The position numbers and the translations under genes are program-made. From Triatoma infestans (taxonomy: Eukaryota; Arthropoda; Insecta; Hemiptera; Reduviidae), in contig JAAEAF010000214.1 of NCBI GenBank assembly GCA_011037195.1, forward strand, positions 248,001 through 312,000: 64,000 bases of DNA, written 5' to 3'. Each line of letters begins with the position of its first letter. Positions within the stretch are counted from its first letter, which is position 1. The notes under the pieces were generated by a model that worked only from the letters and a program-made list of their open reading frames with translations, did no database searches and was not told the DNA's origin. Of this stretch, positions 57,500-64,000 are shown piece by piece.

Positions 57500-58540
57500 T
57501 AAGGAAGAAAAATGTCTAAACACTTAAAAAGCAAGTCATTAAAAGCAAAACTGAGCTTAAACTCAATATGGTCTCAATTTATTGATAATTATAATATTTG
57601 ATATTCATCAAAAATTAGAATTTTCCACTCAGTTACTAGAAATATGATTTGCTATGGCGCCCAAGTGTGGAAGATGGAAAAGATATGACGAGGTTGAAAG
57701 GGTTCTTTATTATTTTTTCATTATAAAAAAATTAATGAAATGTCCAAAATACGCACCATCAGCGCTAATACATTTCGAAACCAAATTACCGCCTATTTTC
57801 CATTACACCTTAAAACTGCACTATAAATATCTTCTTAGATCATTAAACCTTTCCGAAAAATAGATATCCCAAAATTTTAGCTACTGAAATAATTAAAAAA
57901 GAATATTTGGTTTTGGTTTTCAGAAATTAAGAGTCATGCTGAAAAATTTAATATTAATTTTAATTTTAAACTTCACAAATTGTAACAATAATGTTTTGTG
58001 GAAAACTAAGTTTTAATATTATAAATTGAATCTTTAAATAGTGATTTTAATAATATTTGCAAATTGTAGGTATTTAATACAAATTATTATCAATTTTATA
58101 AAGAACTTCATTATAATTTAGAAAATAAATTGTATTTAACTGATGATTTGTCTTTGAAATCAATGAGATGGATATTTAAAATTCGAGAGGATCTGCTACA
58201 GTTGAACTACAAATATTTTAAGAATAGCGACCTTGAATGCAATTTATGTGGCTGTAATGAGTATGAGGGCCTGGCGGAGCATTGGCTGAACTGCGCGGTC
58301 TTCACTTTGGTTTGTCAACTCTTTCTAGGCAAAGTTTTGTTGATAATTTGAACAGCAAAGACTGGGTTGCTTTGGTGAATATTGTAGCTTATGAAAAACG
58401 AGTATCACTTATTAATCCAAGATAATTATAAATCTATTTTTTGTTTTCCAATTTTCAATTTAATGTTTTATACTTTATATTGTACAGTTAAGACAGGAAA
58501 GAAAGAAGTATATAAAGTAATAATAATAATAATAACAGTA
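57500..58540 (+). pseudogene. Old LINE reverse transcriptase C-terminus
   Basis: Scattered plus-strand pieces in order are LKAKLSLNSIWSQFI, RNMICYGAQVWKME, MKCPKYAPSALIHFETKLPP (all before 57865), and after a decayed stretch SMRWIFKIREDLLQLNYKYF with the zinc motif CNLCGCNEYEGLAEHWLNC (58175-58300). The order and spacing parallel the LINE at 49712-50665, although the sequences are only distantly alike. A (TAA)n tail at 58519-58536 closes it. Stops and frameshifts are many. Confidence 0.75.
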
Positions 58541-59689
58541 GATAGGTTACGTAGATATTTCAGGATAGTTTCTTGCTTATATTACATAAAAATTTATCTG
58601 CATGCAAAAGTTCCACATTTAAATGATGCAAATAGATTCAGAATTTTCATATTAAATTTTATATGTATAATTGTTAATATATAATATTTATATTTAAATA
58701 AGATAGTTAAAAAAGATTTAATTAAAAAAGGGATGGCACAACAAGAGATGATCCACACTCCCCCTCGTCGACATGATCGATGAAATAAGAGGGGATGTGT
58801 GGTACCCTATTCAATAACCTTGGGCTCCTCATGCCTTGCTAGACAAGGCACTGATCTGGACGCCACAAAGGTTGAATATGTGCCATCCAAGCTCGTGCGG
58901 ACCGGTGGAGAACGAATCAAACTGAGGGGCGCTAATAACCTTAGAAATTGATGCGCCAAAAAAAAAAAACATTAAAAAAAAAAATTGCAATAATAAATCA
59001 CAGACTCCACGGACGGTCAATGACCATGTTGTTGTCTTTATAAGGAATTTATTTTTAGTTTTATATTTTTAATTTTATTTAATTACACTGTAATTGAAAT
59101 ACTATTTTATAATAATGTATTTTTGTAATTTTGTAAATTAAATAAAGACGTCTTCTTCTTCTTCTATAAGGAAGAAAACATCTCATTTCATCTCCTGTGA
59201 TTCGTAAATTATTTAATATCAAAAGTGAGACATTCAAAAGAACTATCAGAAGTTTGGAAATAGCTCAGTCATCCACAGAACTTTGGAAATAGCTCAGTCT
59301 ATCTGTTAGAAAATAAAAAAGAAAAACACTTGGCAGTTTCATAATTTTGTTTACCTCCAAACCGTTAAGTTATCTAACCTACTGTCAGAAAAGAACTGAG
59401 GATTTTAGGCAAGATCCATGTGAGTAAGGGATTATCAATGATTGAAATGAATCTTTACCTTTCATCTACAATATACAATAATCTGGCTTTGTCATCTTGT
59501 GTTAGTTTACCATTACACAACAATTCTGTTAATACAAGGAGAGCCAGAAAATTTCTATATATAATAAGAATGCTCCATCGTTTTTACGATCATTTACCTG
59601 ATCCATAGTTCTATTACTTTTTGCAAATCGAAAAATTATTTTTTTATTATTGTATTTAATAAGTGTCAATTAAAAACAGTTAAGTATCC
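58541..59689. other. Unassigned, possible SINE/LINE 3' end
   Basis: The GC-richer block 58735-58970 and the sequence AATAAAGACGTCTTCTTCTT near 59143 could be the end of an unknown retroelement. A 19-bp GAAATAGCTCAGTC repeat occurs twice near 59260-59300. Confidence 0.35.
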
Positions 59690-59765
59690 GGGTTGAGACC
59701 AGGTCAGTGGCTTGCTAAAAACCGACGTTTCGCCCATGTTGCTATGAGCCTCTTCAAAGTCTCAA
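59690..59765 (-). ncRNA. Hammerhead-like core, second type
   Basis: The minus strand reads TTTGAAGAGGCTCAT, a loop, GGGCGAAACGTCGG. GAAAC followed by GTC is as in hammerheads, and TTGAAGA differs from CTGANGA at the first base. The related minus-strand block at 19690-19720 keeps GAAACGTCGG only. Confidence 0.35.
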
Positions 59766-59987
59766 CCTGTATAGCTATAAGGGTTAGTATGAGCATGAGC
59801 CCCATTAGGACAGTTGTTGTAATCAAAATTTTATATTTTTTTAAAATTGAGTGCGGAGATATAGTGTATAGTGAGTATTAAATGGCCGAGCGATGAGCGG
59901 TATTAGTTGTAGTTAAGTACTGTAGTTAAGAGTTAGAAAGCCCGTAAGAGGTATCTGTCGCATGCAGTTACTTGGGGAGTAGCAACC

Positions 59988-60094
59988 CCACGGGTTACCA
60001 TAAGCTCAGTATTCCACGCACTTTGTCAGAACAGTACACAATGCACTTAAACTACATGCAGTCTACTCTTTACGGGCAAGGACAACCACAGTAT
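59988..60094 (+). repeat. Short dispersed repeat, copy 2
   Basis: It matches 31177-31275 through CCACGGGTTACCA, CAGAACAGTACACAATGC and TTTACGGGCAAGGACAA. Confidence 0.65.
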
Positions 60095-60922
60095 ACAAAA
60101 AATCTGGTGTGAAACACTCACACAACTTTCTCTTACTCCAGTACTCAAAATTATAATTGACAAATTTTATAGTTAGTGTACCAAATTTAATGAAATTCGT
60201 CGAAAAGTGAAAACACTGTCCAGTAAAACTGTCCGGTTTACTAATTTCCTTGAAACTCGGAATTTGGGTCATATATTAATTTCTAGTTATTTCAATTTGG
60301 ATGACAGAATTGTATAATCAACTGTGATAGCATTTTAAAGAAAAACATAACCCCCCTCCCCCAAAAGTCCCCTTAAATGAATTTATCAGGGGAAAAGTTT
60401 CAAATAAAAGTTGTAGCTCTTTATATGTATAGTTAACAACGCTGGTTTAAAGAAAATCGTTGGAGCCATTTTCGAGAAAATACCAGAAAACTGAAAATTA
60501 TATTTCAGTAAAAACGCACTTCCGGTTATCTATTTTTTTTCAAACTCGGAATTTCAACAACATATTTAATTCTAATTAACATTATTTAGATGACAGAATT
60601 GTCTAATATACTGAAACAGCAGTTAAGATGAAAACCTAACCCCACCCCTCCCCCAGAAGTGCCCTTAAATGAATTTTCCTGGAGAAATGTTTCAAATAAA
60701 AGTTGTAGCTCTTTGTATGTGTAGTTGATATAACAAGTTTAAAGAAAATCTTCGGAGCCATTTTTGAGAAAATTGCAAAAACGTAAAAAAAACAACTAGT
60801 AAAGTGGTACTTCCGGTTGAGGAATATTGACACATAACGCACCGTCAGATCCCATGGTGATACCTAAACGTAATATCAAGTTTGAACTTTCTACGATTTT
60901 TCGTTTTTGAGCTATGCTGTTC

Positions 60923-60953
<31 letters not shown>

Positions 60954-61080
60954 AAGACCATTTGCTAAAAACCACTTTTTTGGACTCAGGGGACCTCAAA
61001 ACGGATATTTCCGGTGAAAACTCGATATCGAAAATTTGACACGATTACAATACTTCCTCTTACTAGGAGTAAGAGAAAGT
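60095..61080 (+). mobile_element. R1k repeat, well-preserved copy
   Basis: The left end TCTGGTGTGAAACACTCACA and CAACTTTCTCTTACTCC are intact. Units begin at TGTCCGG (60231, decayed), ACTTCCGG 60518 and 60809. A (CA)n tract lies at 60930-60953. The right end has the perfect hairpin CTCTTACTaggAGTAAGAG followed by AAAGTA. Confidence 0.9.
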
Positions 61081-61375
61081 AACTAGGGTCTCCGTCTCTA
61101 GTTAATTCGTGTGAGCCAAGGAAAAAGGAAGGGATTAGCTTAATAGTAATGCGCTGGACTAGCAATGAGGAGCTCACTGGTTCGTATCTAGCTTCTACCC
61201 TTAGATTTTCTTTTCCTAGGAGCTTCTACAGCTCACTGTCCGGTGATGGGCAGTGTTGTCTGTAGCTTGAGAACACTGCTCAGAGAGGCCGCCAGTGAAC
61301 AGAGAAGGCTCCGGAAGTCACAATAGATCTTTCAGGTCGAAGTGCATTAATTCCCTATAACAATCTCTAAGAATT
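61081..61375 (+). mobile_element. SINE, long-leader full copy
   Basis: The leader AACTAGGGTCTCCGTC comes before the tRNA-like head GGAAGGGATTAGCTTAAT. The A and B boxes are decayed (B box GGTTCGTATCT). The hairpin body CTCACTGTCCGGTGATGGG follows, and the 3' end is GTGCATTAATTCCCTATAAC. It abuts the R1k terminus with no gap, so it may have inserted at or beside it. Confidence 0.75.
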
Positions 61376-63221
61376 AGAACTCTTCCTTGTTCTGAAGGTT
61401 GATTAAACTTCTGTGGGCAGCAAAAGGTTTCTGACAGGATCTGAGTAAAGATAGTTGAAAATTTCTTGGAAGATATTGCGTGTACATAACTCTATGAAAG
61501 TAGATGATTATTAGTAAATTTTTGAATGTCAATTATAGTCTATTTCCTAGCTTCCTAACTGCTTAATTTTGACTCTTCGAATATTGATTTTAGACTGACC
61601 TCAGCTCTGAAGTAACTGAATTTTTTTTTTTTTTTGTAATTGGGTTTATTGCAGCTTGACATGGGATCTTGATATTATACTATATACCTTCATAAATTCC
61701 TATCACTTTGATTTGAAGCATTTTCTCCAAAAAATTGAATTTTATGGGGTTATGGGGAACCGACCAGCAACTTATGCTTTCATATAAGGTTGTATATCTC
61801 AATTATTTTCTAACCACAGCTCCATTTTGATCTTGAATGTTTGTTCCAGAGACCCTGATCTTCTACAAGCAGTAGGTAAAAAATATTTGCTTCTGCTCCC
61901 GCTCATCTTATTCTTAGGCTTTTTTCCTTTCACACAAAAATATAGGTAGATAATATTGCTTTGAATTGACCACACTTTACTTACAATTTTCAAAATGCAT
62001 ACAAATCATGCACGTAATTATATTTATGAAATTGAAAGTTTTTTTTTATTGTATTAATGTGATTCGTATGAACAATGATCCAAAACAGGTTTTTTTAAAA
62101 ATCCAGTTCAAGTAAAGTGAGGGATAACTTCAAGTCATTTCTGTCAATTATATTCTTTGCAATTCCATGATTGGTGGTGTAAATAATTCAGCCGGCTGAA
62201 GCTGGAGGTATTAAAATCGCATAAAAGAACGGAGTACACTGAAAATTCGCATGCCACCACAATTCTGCAGAAAATGCAGACTTTTATACTTCAAGGTTTT
62301 TTGCCCATTAATACAAGTGGGCGGGACAAAAAGGGTAATGTGGTTGAAATGCGCGGTAGACAATAGCAGTGTCTGAAGCAGCTGGCGCAGGCTACATGTA
62401 GCAATAAACGCTTGTTCTGGTGAATTTCCTCAAAGAAGTGTTTATTCCATTACTATACTCCAAAAAAATATTCCTCTTTCTTAATTTTCATTTTTCTTTC
62501 AATACATATAGGGCTTTAAAATTGTTTACATTGAGAAAAGGTTATTGAACAAGATGTGCAAAACAACGTTAGCTTATATTGTCCACAAAGTAAGTGAAAT
62601 AATATGTTTATAATAAACAACATTGATTATTGATTAATATCATTATTAAATTGTGGAATTTTAATTTTAAAAAGCATACTTCAAAATAAATGAAGTTGCC
62701 ATGGCTAAATTATTTTTTTTATTAAAGAAAAAACTGCTTTTATATTCACAGAAGAGAGGTCGCTTAAAAAAAAAAAATTAATTATTCAATAAACAAAAAT
62801 TTTAAAATAAAATTAGAGATTCCGGTAGCATACCCCCCTAGCTGGCGTAGCTAGAGGAATTAGAAAACAGAAGAAATAGTATGCAGAATTTATATTTAAT
62901 TTCAGTCTTCATTCAACAAATTTAACAACTTTTATCAAACTATTCAGAATGTTTACATAAAATAATATTTAATCCATAAGACATAATAAAATGAATAAAA
63001 GAAAAATAAAAATAAATTTATTAAATAACATTATTTTAGTTATCTGATCCATTTGGTTATAATGGGCATTAATTTCCTAAAAAATAGTATCATTCTGATA
63101 ACATTAATTAACTCGCGCTTCTGATCGGTTGTAACGAAACCACCAACACGCTGCGACGCTCATCTCTAAGCTTTTAGCCTTAGAAACATCGAAAAATGTA
63201 TGTGTGAAATCGAACTTATAT
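61376..63221. other. Unassigned AT-rich sequence
   Basis: A slightly GC-richer segment 62190-62450 has CAATAAACGCTTG, like an LTR poly-A region, but no ends or second copy. No gene is supported. Confidence 0.35.
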
Positions 63222-64000
63222 ATAAAAAAAATCTGGTGTCAAAAACTTACACAACTTTCTCATACTCCTGTTTTCAAAATTGTAATTGAAAAAATTTTTA
63301 TAATTAGTGTACAAAATTTTATGCAATTCGTCGGAGTTCGTCGAAAACTGAAAAAAACTGTTCAGTAAAAGCGCACTTCCGGTTGACTAATTTTCTTGAA
63401 AACACTGAATTTTGGTCATCTATTTATTTCTAATTAATTTTGTTTGGATAATAGAATTTTATAATCAACTATGATAACACTTTAGAGAAAAACATTACCC
63501 CACACCTCTGCCCCCAAAAACCCCCTTAAATGACTTTACCAGGTGAAATGTTTCAAATTAAAAATGTAGTTCTTTACATCTGTAGTTCACATTATTAGTT
63601 AAAGAAAATCGTTAGAGCCATTTTCAAGAAATGGCCAAACAACTGAAAAATACATTTCAGTAAAAAACGCACTTCCGGTTATCCTATTTTTCAAACTTTG
63701 AATTTCTCCAACATATTTAATTCTAATTAATGTTATTTAGACGACAGAATTGTATAGTAAACTGGAATAGCACTTTAGAGGAAAACCTAACCCCACACTT
63801 CCCCCAAAAGTGCCCTTAAATAAATTTTCCTAAAGAAATGTTTTAAATAAAAGTTGTAGATTTTTGTATGTGTAGTCGATGTTATCAAGTTTGAAGAAAA
63901 TCGTCTGAGCCACTTTTTTTGAGAAAAACGCAAAAATGTAATAAAACGAACTAGTAAAGTCGTATTAAAACCAACACGTAAAGTGGTACTTCCGGTTGAG
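63222..64000 (+). mobile_element. R1k repeat, cut by window end
   Basis: It begins TCTGGTGTCAAAAACTTACA and has intact ACTTCCGG at 63375, 63671 and 63988. The CA tract and terminal hairpin would lie beyond the window. Confidence 0.85.

Overview
The window is AT-rich, intron-free-looking repeat DNA from an invertebrate nuclear genome, most likely an arthropod. Jockey-like and R1-like non-LTR retrotransposons, piggyBac-like elements, a Helitron, a DUF4817-type DNA transposon and a tRNA-derived SINE occur together. No ordinary host protein gene, rRNA gene or functional tRNA gene could be supported. Nearly every readable coding stretch is a broken fragment of a transposable element.

Layout. 0-7 kb: two inverted LTRs (family LTR-A), two SINEs, a deleted piggyBac-like element, an LTR-B copy and an RTE-like LINE scrap. 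9-19 kb: a hammerhead-like element, a piggyBac-like remnant, a decayed 1-kb repeat (family R1k) that received first a LINE and separately a solo LTR with a heat-shock-type promoter, and a TTAA-bounded piggyBac-like MITE. 19.8-22.1 kb: a gag-only LTR-A retrotransposon with a SAP domain. 23-31.8 kb: an R1k copy, the longest open LINE reading frame of the window, a Helitron carrying an LTR-B insertion, and a DUF4817 transposon. 32-38.5 kb: SINE pieces, an 18-bp-TIR MITE, an inverted R1k copy and a 3.5-kb palindrome around transposase remains. 38.9-50.9 kb: a LINE split by an LTR-A insertion, another R1k copy, a degenerate Jockey element in minus orientation and a second LINE fragment. 51.9-64 kb: LTR-B, a MITE split by an R1-like LINE, LTR-A inside R1k, and further R1k and SINE copies.

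The history is layered insertion. Several events are datable relative to one another because target-site duplications survive: LINE into R1k (GCAACATATT), solo LTR into R1k (ATAC), LTR-A into LINE (GCAG), LTR-A into R1k (CACA), LTR-B into Helitron helicase (AAGTC/AGGTC), R1-like LINE into MITE (ATTTCAAAGTTAT) and SINE into anonymous DNA (TTCTCGAATTTT).

The most interesting signals are regulatory or RNA-like: a seven-unit heat shock element array 8 bp upstream of a TATA box in a solo LTR; ETS-type CCGGAAGT sites repeated about every 300 bp in the R1k family; and several dispersed hammerhead-ribozyme-like cores. All comparisons were made by eye, so boundaries are approximate unless terminal repeats or target duplications are cited.
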